A stretch of 13,760 nt of DNA, from the NCBI GenBank assembly GCA_028710655.1, contig JAQTTS010000029.1, positions 1 to 13,760 on the forward strand. The letters are read 5' to 3'. This stretch comes from Dehalococcoidales bacterium. GTDB taxonomy: Bacteria; Chloroflexota; Dehalococcoidia; Dehalococcoidales; UBA5760. This document shows, piece after piece, positions 1 through 6,521 of this stretch. Position 1 is the first letter of the stretch. Each line of letters starts with the position of its first letter. The notes below the pieces were generated by a model that did no database searches, had not been told where the DNA came from, and was given only the letters and a program-made list of their open reading frames with translations. The position numbers were made by a program, and so were the translations under genes.

Positions 1-126
1 TGATAAATTAAGCTAAACTATGGTCACCCACGCGCCACTCCCTTTACCCTTTCCAGGGGTGGCCGATTTGACCGGACAGGTGGCCGATTTGCAGCGGAAT
101 CGTGGCCGTTTTCACCGGAATCCGCA
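1..126. mobile_element. Probable end of an IS21-family insertion sequence (partial)
   Basis: Three degenerate copies of a TGGCCGATTTnCACCGGAA-like unit lie at 60-76, 81-99 and 103-120 and are followed by a terminal CA at 125-126. Multiple degenerate internal repeats of this kind next to a TG...CA terminus are typical of IS21-family ends, where they bind the IstA transposase. The stretch 1-59 holds no complete gene; it opens with stop-like TGA/TAA triplets and may follow an istB gene lying outside the window. The boundary at 126 is inferred from the CA dinucleotide. The other end and the target duplication are not visible, so this could also be a solo end. Confidence is moderate. Confidence 0.55.
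60..120. repeat. Three tandem degenerate 17-19 bp repeats (IS21-type terminal repeats)
   Basis: The copies are TGGCCGATTTGACCGGA (60-76), TGGCCGATTTGCAGCGGAA (81-99) and TGGCCGTTTTCACCGGAA (103-120). They are spaced about 21 bp apart, roughly two helical turns, which suits binding of a multimeric transposase to one face of the DNA. Confidence 0.7.
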
Positions 127-177
127 CTCAGGGGAAAATTATGCCTGTTATAGTGCCTTAATGGTTGACATAAAAGA

Positions 178-552
178 TTAAGGGTTTTCCTCTAAATAGT
201 TGGCCACATCGACCCCCATAAACGGGATTCCTTTAGAAAAAGACATTCCTTCTGTCAGGACTAATTCTTTACCTTCGATATTGATGGAGCATGCCTGCAC
301 GCAGTGCCAGTTCCCTTTCTGGTCTTTCTCGAAGTTTCTGGACGGCGATATCTCGGCCCCGACTGTCTCTTTTAATACCAGGTCGTCGATGAACCCGTTA
401 TCTCTGGCAGCCTGTTCTTCGTTGTTTATTGCAGCCTCTTTGGTTCCGTACGGACCCCTTACCGTCCCGCCTTCCCACAGCTCTTCCACCTGCCAGGTAA
501 TTTTACCCTCGATTTGAGAAATGCGGTAGTATTTCTTGCTAGTCTCGTCCAT
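178..552 (-). CDS. Hypothetical protein, 124 aa
   Basis: I do not recognise this protein. It is soluble and acidic, with no signal peptide or membrane segment. The N-terminal part (residues 8-45) looks like alternating strands containing a WQVEELWEGG segment. It is followed by a helix rich in A, E and N that resembles the internal repeats of small DUF-type sensor or anti-restriction-like folds, but no assignment is justified. The start is supported by AAGGAGAG about 7 bases upstream of the ATG and by a near-consensus promoter at 615-643. It sits left of the tRNA, between the IS21 end and the presumed element boundary, so it is probably a chromosomal gene rather than element cargo. No convincing terminator is seen after its stop. 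Confidence 0.75.
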   Translation of the reverse strand: MDETSKKYYRISQIEGKITWQVEELWEGGTVRGPYGTKEAAINNEEQAARDNGFIDDLVLKETVGAEISPSRNFEKDQKGNWHCVQACSINIEGKELVLTEGMSFSKGIPFMGVDVANYLEENP

Positions 553-614
553 TTGGCTCTCCTTTTTTATACTCTGAAAGCATACTCAGGAGTTGTAATG
601 AAGACTGGAGCTAA

Positions 615-643
615 AGTATAGATATTCCGAAATAAGTTGTCAA
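615..643 (-). promoter_or_regulatory. Sigma70-type promoter for the 124-aa hypothetical gene
   Basis: On the minus strand, TTGACA (638-643) is separated by exactly 17 bp (621-637) from TATACT (615-620). It lies about 60 bp upstream of the ATG at 552. The -35 is perfect and the -10 is one base off consensus. Confidence 0.75.
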
Positions 644-711
644 GTAGCTATGTAAGAGCTTGCTGCTGCCTGCTACGAAATACTCATGCAAACCGGCGGG
701 TAGGGGAGTGT

Positions 712-2394
712 TTATTTTACCGGAAATCGGAATGCCGGTGGCATCGCTCTCGATAAGGTTGATGTTCGTGCCAATTTTAGATATAATTCTCTAAGCGCTG
801 GGGAATAGTCTAACGGTAGGACAGCGGACTCTGGATCCGTCAGTGAAGGTTCGAATCCTTCTTCCCCAGCCACTAAAGACTCAAATCGAACCAATTTATT
901 CCCCGGTTCGGTATCCTTCTGGCAATCATAGAATATGGCAAAGGGCGGGTTAAGCTCATAAGATTCTATCTTGCCTTGTCGCAAATTTAGCCGCTCAAAG
1001 AGTGTCTCAACCAATAAACGCCTTTCGTCAAAACCGCCTTCTTTGTATAACCAACCCAGGTTACATACTATGTCAAGAGCTACTTCAAAATCCGCGGCGA
1101 ACAGAGTTTGATGCCTCGTAATGAACTCGATACGTGACTTCAATGCTGCCTCTTCGACCTCTATCTCATTACGAAGGTCTTTGAACTCATCCCAGCTAAT
1201 AAGCTCTTCCGCCGCCATGTGATTGATGTTCTTTCTTTTCGTTACCAAAGATCCGAGTCTATGTTGAGCGCGACCCAGTTCCGATTCTTCTCCGCCCTTT
1301 CCCATTTCAGCAAACCACTCGTTGAGTGCAGCCTCAAGACGTGACCGGTTTTCTTTTTCTATTGCCATGGATTCGACAAGTTCACCTGCCTTCGCATCGA
1401 TATCCTTACAGTTATAGTAGACTTGGCTGCCACCTATCCTGGCTTTGCTGCGGTAATAGCTCATACCCTTACTGGGCTGTGCAGTAACCAGGCAAGGACT
1501 ATCGGCATCCAGAGAATAAACCAAACCACGAAGCAAATAGTCATGGCGCTGCACCCTCTTTTTGTAATGGTCGTGCTTGGCCAGTACCTCCTGAACCTGA
1601 GCGAATGTCGTGGGGTCAGTCAGGGCGGGATGATTCCCGTCCTGTTCCTCTCCACTACGTCCCCATCCCGTCTTGCCAAGATAAAAGCGATGGTGGAAAA
1701 GGTCGTGCCACTTGGAGCGAGAGATGTTACCTCCCGTTCTATTACGGTATCCCAAATTAAAGGCACGAGCCGTCCATTCATCTATGGTATATTTGCCAGT
1801 CGCCATTTCCTTAAAGGCTTCGGTAATCATAGGTCCAAGCTTGGAGTCGACATCTACCCAGGCGTTATTCTTATCTTTACGATTGATATAGCCCAATGGT
1901 GCTAGCCAGGGCCATCCGCCCTGAGCTACTTTTTGCTTCATACCTTTTTTCGCTTCAACCGCCAGGTTCTTGATATACCAGGAAGAGATCACCTGCATAA
2001 TACGGCGCGATAAATATCCAGCGGGGCTGCTAACATCCAGTGGTTCACTGACACTCTCAAGACGAATGCCGAGCTTTTCCAAATCACGCTCTGAAACTAC
2101 ATGCTCATAGTCATCACGTGCAAAGCGGTCGAGTTTATGGACGATAATAACGTCAAATTCTTTGTTGCGAGCGGCCTCCATCATTTTCTCGAATGTGGGA
2201 CGCACTTTGCCTGGCCTGGCGCTTTCAAAGCCATCGTGATATTCAGTTATTACCGTCCAGTCTTTTCCCTTTGCATAGTAGCGGCAGGCTTCTACTTGAG
2301 CGGGTACGGAGAAGTTCCTGCCAGCCTGGTCGTCAGAGGATACACGCGCATAGATACAACATCGAAGTTGCTTATCATCGGTTTTCTTACCCAT
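712..2394 (-). CDS. Large serine recombinase / integrase (about 560 aa), C-terminus read antisense through tRNA-Gln
   Basis: This is a site-specific recombinase of the resolvase/invertase superfamily, large serine subclass, which probably integrates and excises the element. The catalytic domain spans residues 10-155, with YARVS (nucleophile Ser about residue 19) and HKLDRFAR (Arg about 90-93). The Recombinase (DUF) domain follows from about 160-300, including GGWPWLAPLGY. The usual zinc-ribbon region (about 285-345) keeps YYRS and YYNC but has lost most cysteines. A charged coiled coil follows at about 350-430. I chose the ATG at 2394 because GGAGGG sits 6 bases upstream; an in-frame ATG at 2418 has no ribosome binding site. 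Residues about 510-533 are the antisense translation of tRNA-Gln, and the last 28 lie beyond it in flanking DNA, so the C-terminus depends on the integration site. It lies 35 bp downstream of the repressor gene and is probably co-transcribed. Confidence 0.9.
   Translation of the reverse strand: MGKKTDDKQLRCCIYARVSSDDQAGRNFSVPAQVEACRYYAKGKDWTVITEYHDGFESARPGKVRPTFEKMMEAARNKEFDVIIVHKLDRFARDDYEHVVSERDLEKLGIRLESVSEPLDVSSPAGYLSRRIMQVISSWYIKNLAVEAKKGMKQKVAQGGWPWLAPLGYINRKDKNNAWVDVDSKLGPMITEAFKEMATGKYTIDEWTARAFNLGYRNRTGGNISRSKWHDLFHHRFYLGKTGWGRSGEEQDGNHPALTDPTTFAQVQEVLAKHDHYKKRVQRHDYLLRGLVYSLDADSPCLVTAQPSKGMSYYRSKARIGGSQVYYNCKDIDAKAGELVESMAIEKENRSRLEAALNEWFAEMGKGGEESELGRAQHRLGSLVTKRKNINHMAAEELISWDEFKDLRNEIEVEEAALKSRIEFITRHQTLFAADFEVALDIVCNLGWLYKEGGFDERRLLVETLFERLNLRQGKIESYELNPPFAIFYDCQKDTEPGNKLVRFESLVAGEEGFEPSLTDPESAVLPLDYSPALRELYLKLARTSTLSRAMPPAFRFPVK
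759..787 (+). promoter_or_regulatory. Promoter of the tRNA-Gln gene
   Basis: TTGATG (759-764), a 17-bp spacer and a perfect TATAAT (782-787) end 11 bp before the mature tRNA 5' end. The native promoter on the left side of the tRNA supports the left flank being chromosome and the element lying on the 3' side of the tRNA. The promoter is embedded antisense in the tail of the recombinase reading frame. Confidence 0.75.
799..872 (+). tRNA. tRNA-Gln (anticodon CUG), with encoded CCA
   Basis: A full cloverleaf is visible. The acceptor stem TGGGGAA (799-805) pairs with TTCCCCA (862-868), followed by discriminator G and CCA (870-872). The D stem is GTC/GAC (808-810/820-822). The anticodon stem GCGGA/TCCGT (824-828/836-840) has the loop CTCTGGA, giving anticodon CUG at 831-833. 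The T arm GAAGG-TTCGAAT-CCTTC is at 845-861. It has its own promoter upstream. Its 3' end is the likely integration site of the element to the right, because the recombinase gene abuts it and reads antisense across it. Supplies tRNA for CAG codons. Confidence 0.95.
848..892. other. Candidate attachment (att) half-site pair at the tRNA 3' end
   Basis: GGTTCGAAT (848-856) and its near inverse ending in TCGAACC (886-892) form an imperfect inverted repeat. It spans 45 bp and is centred at 870, exactly the CCA end of the tRNA. Serine-recombinase att sites are typically 40-50 bp with imperfect dyad symmetry around a central crossover dinucleotide. The left arm is tRNA T-loop sequence (always present) and the right arm would come from the element. 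This is inference: the partner att copy is outside the window. Confidence 0.35.
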
Positions 2395-2429
2395 ATTTCC
2401 CTCCGCCAGGTCATTCATCGATATTTCGC

Positions 2430-2825
2430 TTACTTCTTTTTCTCTTTCCTGTGCTTCCGCTTCTCCTCTTCAAGAGTGAAACGAAGGAAAGACTTCACTC
2501 TTTCCTTCGCCTCGCCTTCAAGCTGGTCGTCCACTTGGCGAAACATCAACTCCAATTCAGGATCCAATAAATCTAAGTCCCCTACCTTTTCCCAGGGAAA
2601 GCGATTTAATTTACCAGCAATGGCAGCATAAATATCACCGATAGCAAGGTCGAGAGACTGAGCCAAGCCGGAAATAAGATCAGGGTTTGGCTGCCGGTTA
2701 CGTCCGTTCTCTATGGCTGTTATGTTTTCCATGCTGGTACCCACTTGCCGCCCGAGTTCACCCTGGGTCATGTCGCCCCGACGTATTCTTGCTTCCCTGA
2801 TAAGTTGTGCCAGAGTTACAGCCAT
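2430..2825 (-). CDS. XRE/Cro-CI family transcriptional repressor, 131 aa
   Basis: The N-terminal helix-turn-helix of the lambda-repressor-like fold covers residues 5-70, with TQGELGRQVGTS-MENITAIENGR as the HTH core. The rest is an acidic segment (80-105) and a very basic, Lys-rich C-terminal tail. It lacks the Ser/Lys autoprotease domain of CI/LexA, so RecA-induced self-cleavage is not expected. SD-like GGGGAGAA lies about 8 bases before the ATG. A perfect promoter on the same strand has its -10 inside the palindrome at 2865-2879, which suggests autoregulation. The two palindromes near the divergent promoter suggest that it represses the element's rightward operon, maintaining quiescence as CI does. 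The operator-repressor pairing is inferred from position and symmetry. Confidence 0.88.
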   Translation of the reverse strand: MAVTLAQLIREARIRRGDMTQGELGRQVGTSMENITAIENGRNRQPNPDLISGLAQSLDLAIGDIYAAIAGKLNRFPWEKVGDLDLLDPELELMFRQVDDQLEGEAKERVKSFLRFTLEEEKRKHRKEKKK

Positions 2826-2864
2826 TTATAAATTCTCCCCAAAATATTGCAATTTCATGCTTAA

Positions 2865-2879
2865 GGTAATTATATTACC
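2865..2879. promoter_or_regulatory. Operator O1 (GGTAATTATATTACC)
   Basis: A 15-bp palindrome with perfect GGTAA/TTACC arms overlaps the -10 of the leftward promoter. It is one of three related sites between the repressor gene and the rightward operon. Probable target of the XRE repressor for autoregulation. Confidence 0.75.
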
Positions 2880-2897
2880 ATTTTTACAACCTGTCAA
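2869..2897 (-). promoter_or_regulatory. Consensus leftward promoter for repressor and recombinase
   Basis: On the minus strand TTGACA (2892-2897), a 17-bp spacer (2875-2891) and TATAAT (2869-2874) match the sigma70 consensus in all 12 positions. The -10 lies wholly within the operator palindrome 2865-2879, so binding there should block this promoter. Confidence 0.85.
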
Positions 2898-2963
2898 GAG
2901 ACTACCACCGTGTCTTTGCTCGCCGAATAATGCCAACATGATAGGTATGCAATCGTGTAGTAA

Positions 2964-2978
2964 GGTAATTATGTTACC
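2964..2978. promoter_or_regulatory. Operator O2 (GGTAATTATGTTACC)
   Basis: This site has identical arms to O1 and one base different in the centre; with flanks, AAGGTAA/TTACCTT extends the palindrome to 19 bp (2962-2980). It lies just upstream of the -35 of the rightward promoter, a position compatible with repression or with cooperative binding to O3. Confidence 0.75.
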
Positions 2979-2988
2979 TTGCGTATTA

Positions 2989-3017
2989 TTGACATGATTA
3001 TCATTGAAAGGTAACAT
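2989..3017 (+). promoter_or_regulatory. Rightward (early operon) promoter
   Basis: TTGACA (2989-2994), 17-bp spacer (2995-3011) and TAACAT (3012-3017). The -10 is inside operator O3 and the -35 is 10 bp from O2, so it should be tightly repressed. It probably drives the operon that starts at 3050 and continues through the replication genes. Confidence 0.75.
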
Positions 3018-3024
3018 TGTTACT
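3010..3024. promoter_or_regulatory. Operator O3 (GGTAACATTGTTACT)
   Basis: A third copy of the operator with arms GGTAAC/GTTACT, one outer base degenerate. It overlaps the -10 of the rightward promoter. Its centre is 46 bp from that of O2, while O1 and O2 are 99 bp apart. Confidence 0.65.
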
Positions 3025-3049
3025 GCATAGCTCAGACAGGAGGAGAAAT

Positions 3050-3268
3050 ATGGTGAAAAACAGACAACCTGCGGTCGGCAAAAACAAGGTATCAATACGA
3101 GTGCTCCTCTCCGAGTCGGATTATCAGTCGTTGGTAAAGCTCGCTGAACTGGAAAGGACCGATATCGGTTCCATGGTAAGGCGAGCAGTAGTTCTTCAAT
3201 ATTCTCTACCTCCTAATGATAAAACCATAGAAATTCAGGCTAGCCCGGCTAACAATCAAAAAAGCTGA
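3050..3268 (+). CDS. Ribbon-helix-helix (CopG/Arc-like) DNA-binding protein, 72 aa
   Basis: Residues 13-20 (KVSIRVLL) form a predicted beta strand. Two helices follow, SESDYQSLVKLAELE and DIGSMVRRAVVLQY, which is the layout of an RHH dimer. The N-terminus is basic. The ATG at 3050 has AGGAGG 6 bases upstream; an upstream TTG at 3017 lies inside the promoter -10 and is rejected. As the first gene after the repressed promoter, it takes the place of an early regulator such as Cro or of a partition/copy-control protein, but its actual target is unknown. Confidence 0.75.
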   Translation: MVKNRQPAVGKNKVSIRVLLSESDYQSLVKLAELERTDIGSMVRRAVVLQYSLPPNDKTIEIQASPANNQKS

Positions 3269-3273
3269 TTGTT
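3251..3273. repeat. Small AT-rich hairpin spanning a stop codon
   Basis: AACAATCA (3251-3258) and TGATTGTT (3266-3273) form an 8-bp perfect stem with a 7-base loop. The stop codon of the preceding gene is at 3266-3268. There is no T tract after it, so it is not a standard terminator. It could slow RNA decay or partially attenuate transcription. Confidence 0.4.
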
Positions 3274-3303
3274 AATTACCGAACAGGACGGGATGACATA
3301 TTC

Positions 3304-3549
3304 ATGCGGCGAAGATGTGTGGCAATTACCTTGCTCCCACCAGGAGCGTCAAGGGTGGAAAAAGAGAGGCTAAACGCCCTTTTCCAATTAGCTATTGCTG
3401 TAGGCAGGCGCAAAGGCTTACTGGCTAATGAGCCACCATCTGCAAGCAATTGTATTCAACATCCTGATCATAGTAATACGGTAGCTTCGGAAAACACTAA
3501 AGACCAGGAATTTTCCCGAGAAGTTTCTGCTTCCCAATCTATCACCTGA
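3304..3549 (+). CDS. Hypothetical protein, 81 aa
   Basis: I do not recognise this protein. The first half is basic and probably helical (about residues 17-40, with KERLNALFQLAIAVGRRKG). The second half is Ser/Asn/His-rich and likely disordered. It is transcribed with its neighbours, but the ribosome binding site is poor (a GACGGGA stretch about 12 bases before the ATG). Whether it is translated as drawn is uncertain. The gap to the next gene is 34 bp. Confidence 0.5.
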   Translation: MRRRCVAITLLPPGASRVEKERLNALFQLAIAVGRRKGLLANEPPSASNCIQHPDHSNTVASENTKDQEFSREVSASQSIT

Positions 3550-3583
3550 AGTTCATACGAGAGTAAATCTTAAGGAGGGAACC

Positions 3584-4096
3584 GTGTATAAGATGAAAGA
3601 AGTTACTCCGCAGCAATTTCATGACAGATTCCTGCCTTATAAAGACAACGTCTACTATTTACGGCTACAGGGGTGGGAGGTAGCAATTCTTCACGGGCTG
3701 ATTAGCCTGGTTGCCGACCATCCAAATATTAAAGCGATGCAAGGTCCCACAAACCAGGTAATTGACCACGTTCGGTTATGGTGCAGCGGTAAATTCGGTT
3801 TGTGGGGTTTCACGCCGGAAGAGGTGGAGTACTTGGATGAGATAAGGGAGGGAAAAGCCGGTGAAACTTCCTCTCAGGATAACGAGCGGCAGCGTCTCGA
3901 CCTCTGGACCAGGGTTAAAAGCAAGGTCTGGCAGCTCGACATCCTGGATGTCCAGATATTCGACTGGTTCAAGAGAAACTACCGCATCGATGTCCGCTTG
4001 AGCGACTTCGACCTGATCACGCCGCCGGTACACGTCACGATTGAATCACTCGAACGGTTTCTGAAGACGCTCGAACACCACGCCGAGCATAGCTAG
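3584..4096 (+). CDS. Hypothetical protein, 170 aa
   Basis: I do not recognise this soluble protein. It is rich in Trp and aromatic residues (LQGWEVAIL, VRLWCSGKFGLWGF, DLWTRVKSKVWQLD) and has a probable helical C-terminus. The GTG start at 3584 is chosen because AAGGAGGG lies 5 bases upstream; the next in-frame ATG (3593) is 14 bases away. It precedes the primase-helicase by 31 bp in the same operon, so a role in replication or its control is possible, but nothing in the sequence shows it. Confidence 0.75.
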   Translation: MYKMKEVTPQQFHDRFLPYKDNVYYLRLQGWEVAILHGLISLVADHPNIKAMQGPTNQVIDHVRLWCSGKFGLWGFTPEEVEYLDEIREGKAGETSSQDNERQRLDLWTRVKSKVWQLDILDVQIFDWFKRNYRIDVRLSDFDLITPPVHVTIESLERFLKTLEHHAEHS

Positions 4097-4127
4097 CGTA
4101 AAAATACTCTTCCCGAATAAGGATGTT

Positions 4128-6521
4128 ATGGCTGAATCCGTCTTTTCAGACGTTATTCCTGAGTTGCTGACCGAGCACTTTCATCACCTCGATGAAGGCA
4201 GCGGTATCAGTACCGATGCAATCAGGGAGCGGGGATACCGAAGCCTCCTGGGTAAGTCAGAGCTGGGGAAGCTCGGCTTTACGCCTGCCCAGCAGCGAGC
4301 TCCCGGTATCCTTATTCCGCTCTGGTCGGTGGATGGCAAAGAGGCGGGATTCCAGTTCCGGCCTGACCGTCCCCGGACGAACAGCCGCGGCAAACCGGTC
4401 AAGTACGAGTCGCCATCCGGATCGTCGAACCGTCTCGACTGCCCGCCGCGCTGCCAGAAGAACATAGGAAATCCCCAGGTTCCTCTGTGGATCACGGAAG
4501 GCTCGAAGAAAGCCGATGCCCTGGCATCCAAAGGAGCTTGTGCCATCTCCGTCACCGGAGTCTGGGGATTCAAAGGCAAAAACAAGTTCGGGGGTATCAC
4601 CTTTCTGGCTGACTGGGACTATATCGCCCTTAAGAACCGGACCGTTTACCTGGCCTTCGACTCGGATATCGTCACCAAGGAACCGGTCAGAAAAGCCCTG
4701 GAACACATCGGCGAGCATCTCAAGCGCAAGGGGGGAGCGGTTCATGTTATCCAGCTTCCCCAGCTTGAAGGCCAGAGCAAGACGGGCATTGACGATTACC
4801 TTCTTCGCTACTCTTTGCAGGACGCCGAGAGGCTGGCCGGTACTTTCAAGCTGGAGGAGACAGAAGATAAAAACCGCTTCGTCTCCGGCTTCGTGTTACA
4901 CGACGGCACGGTGGGTGAGATGATCGTCAGCAGCGACGACGATCGCTCCTTCATGATCGTCGCCAACGGCTCGGTACGGAAAGTCTACCAGTACGAGACG
5001 CCGAAGGTAACCTACCTGCCGACCAACGATCTCCTGGTGGGAGAGGTGGTCCACTTTGCGGCGAATGCCGCCCCTTATGGCTCTCAGGCGGTTCTCTTTA
5101 AAGAGATCAGGCATTTCATCCACCGCTACCTGGAGCTGCCGGCGGACTTCGAGGAGATCGCTTCCCTCTACGTCCTGTTGACCTGGGTGTACGAGTTTGC
5201 CCCATCCATACCTTACCTGCGCGTCATCGGCGACTGGGGCACCGGCAAGACCCGGTTTCTTCAGGTGGCCGGCGCTGTCTGCTTCCGTCCTATCTTCGCC
5301 TCGGGAGCGACCACGCCGGCACCCATCTTCCGGATACTGGAGCAGTACCGGGGTACGCTGGTGTTTGACGAGGCAGATTTCAAGGACTCGGCCGCCTGGG
5401 CCGAGATGGTCAAGCTCCTCAATAACGGCTACCGCCCCGGCATGCCGGTGCTGCGGGCCGACAAGGAGAACGGCAAGTGGTATCCAAGAAGCTACCAGGT
5501 CTTCGGGCCCAAGCTCATCTCCACCCGCTTCCCTTTCAAGGACGAGGCTTTGGAGAGCCGCTGCCTGACATCCGAGATGCTGCCACTCACCCGGGATGAT
5601 ATTCCCCGGGTGCTGCCGCCGGCATTCGACAAAGAAGTGAACGAGCTGCGCTCCAAACTCCTGACCTTCCGGCTGGCCAATCTGACCCGGCTCAAGGGCA
5701 AGACCTTCGGCAACGAGCTCCTCGAGCCGAATCTCCAACCCCGTCTCCAGGAGATACTCATCCCGCTGAAAGCCATGCTTAACGGCGACGGGGCCATGGT
5801 GGAAGCCCTGGCCGGTTTCGTGCACCGCCTCCAGGACAGCCTGTACTACAGGCGTAAAGAGAGCCTGGACGGCAAGGTATTGATGGCGCTGATCGAGCTC
5901 CACGATGAAGACCTGGAGCTAAGCTCGCAGAGTATCGCCGACAGGATTGCCCAGTCGGATGAGGACAGTGAGATCAACAGCCGTAAAGTGGGCTGGATAA
6001 TCAAGAAACTGGGGCTCTTCAAGGAGCGGGTGGGCAAGAACCGGCAGCGGATCATCCGATGGGACCAGGACAGGGTACAGAGATTGTCACGAACATACGG
6101 ACTTCCCACGCCATTGGAGAAAACGTCCGAAACGTCCGCATTGTCCGCTCCGGCTATGAAAATGGCGGACGATGTCGATCCGGTCGCGGAAGATTGTCCG
6201 CCGGAACGTCCGCCTCATTCCGAAGCTGACCCAGACGTGACGGCGGACGAAGCGGACATAGCGGACATTGTTTGCGGGGACACGGGAAAGGCTACCGATG
6301 CAGTGGAACCGGCAGCGGAAAAGGAACCCGATCCGCTGGAGGCTTCGCTTCATATGACCCGTGAGCAGGCAGTAGCTATCTGGGAAGAGGAGGGCAGACC
6401 GGTTATCTATCTTGGTCCCGGCGAGAACTGTTTCGGGCTGGATAAACTGCTCAGCCACCGCGACATCAACGAGCGCCACCTGGCCGTGATCAGGCAGTGG
6501 CTGGAAGAGAGGCAGCGATGA
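4128..6521 (+). CDS. Replication protein: TOPRIM (DUF3854-like) primase domain fused to a P-loop helicase, 797 aa
   Basis: This is probably the element's main replication enzyme. The N-terminal region (about 1-235) looks like a DUF3854/TOPRIM domain, with the TOPRIM glutamate in WITEGSKKADAL (E124), the acidic pair in YLAFDSDIV (D178, D180) and GIDDYL (220-225). The central region carries Walker A GDWGTGKT (368-375) and Walker B LVFDEAD (about 411-417), as in element-encoded superfamily-3-like or DUF927-type helicases. Residues about 580-650 resemble a winged helix (SIADRIAQSDEDSEINSRKV). A disordered Ala/Asp/Pro/Glu linker (about 665-745) leads to a short helical C-terminus. The linker DNA contains a GTCCGC/GCGGAC repeat cluster. 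The ATG at 4128 has AAGGA 4 bases upstream. The stop overlaps the next start (ATGA). I infer autonomous replication or post-excision amplification. No catalytic archaeo-eukaryotic primase fold is evident, so primase activity is uncertain. Confidence 0.85.
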   Translation: MAESVFSDVIPELLTEHFHHLDEGSGISTDAIRERGYRSLLGKSELGKLGFTPAQQRAPGILIPLWSVDGKEAGFQFRPDRPRTNSRGKPVKYESPSGSSNRLDCPPRCQKNIGNPQVPLWITEGSKKADALASKGACAISVTGVWGFKGKNKFGGITFLADWDYIALKNRTVYLAFDSDIVTKEPVRKALEHIGEHLKRKGGAVHVIQLPQLEGQSKTGIDDYLLRYSLQDAERLAGTFKLEETEDKNRFVSGFVLHDGTVGEMIVSSDDDRSFMIVANGSVRKVYQYETPKVTYLPTNDLLVGEVVHFAANAAPYGSQAVLFKEIRHFIHRYLELPADFEEIASLYVLLTWVYEFAPSIPYLRVIGDWGTGKTRFLQVAGAVCFRPIFASGATTPAPIFRILEQYRGTLVFDEADFKDSAAWAEMVKLLNNGYRPGMPVLRADKENGKWYPRSYQVFGPKLISTRFPFKDEALESRCLTSEMLPLTRDDIPRVLPPAFDKEVNELRSKLLTFRLANLTRLKGKTFGNELLEPNLQPRLQEILIPLKAMLNGDGAMVEALAGFVHRLQDSLYYRRKESLDGKVLMALIELHDEDLELSSQSIADRIAQSDEDSEINSRKVGWIIKKLGLFKERVGKNRQRIIRWDQDRVQRLSRTYGLPTPLEKTSETSALSAPAMKMADDVDPVAEDCPPERPPHSEADPDVTADEADIADIVCGDTGKATDAVEPAAEKEPDPLEASLHMTREQAVAIWEEEGRPVIYLGPGENCFGLDKLLSHRDINERHLAVIRQWLEERQR
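6125..6266. repeat. Iteron-like GTCCGC / GCGGAC cluster inside the replication gene
   Basis: GTCCGN occurs at 6125, 6134 and 6143 (9-bp period) and at 6196 and 6208. The inverse GCGGAC occurs at 6165 and then at 6243, 6252 and 6261 (9-bp period). Eight of nine hits are exact hexamers. The left triplet and right triplet are near inverted copies of each other. They encode low-complexity TSETSALSA and ADEADIADI, so protein composition may explain part of it. Lambda carries its origin iterons inside its replication gene O, which makes an origin here plausible. Confidence 0.45.

Noticed and set aside
60..120. Three evenly spaced repeats as a small CRISPR array
   Set aside because: The repeats are short and degenerate, spacers are only a few bases, and the unit matches IS21-type terminal repeats.
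795..872. GEEGFEPSLTDPESAV-type segment as a conserved protein domain
   Set aside because: It is the antisense translation of tRNA-Gln. Its recurrence in databases reflects tRNA conservation, not a protein domain.
3017..3049. TTG start extending the ribbon-helix-helix protein
   Set aside because: The TTG lies within the promoter -10 and operator O3, so it would be upstream of the transcription start. AGGAGG supports the ATG at 3050.
2826..3095. Minus-strand 89-codon open frame over the control region
   Set aside because: It covers both promoters and all three operators, and it has no SD and an odd composition.
4896..5903. Long minus-strand open frame (335 codons)
   Set aside because: It lies antisense inside the primase-helicase, whose motifs and codon use are convincing. 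High-GC coding DNA often leaves such antisense frames open. No SD.
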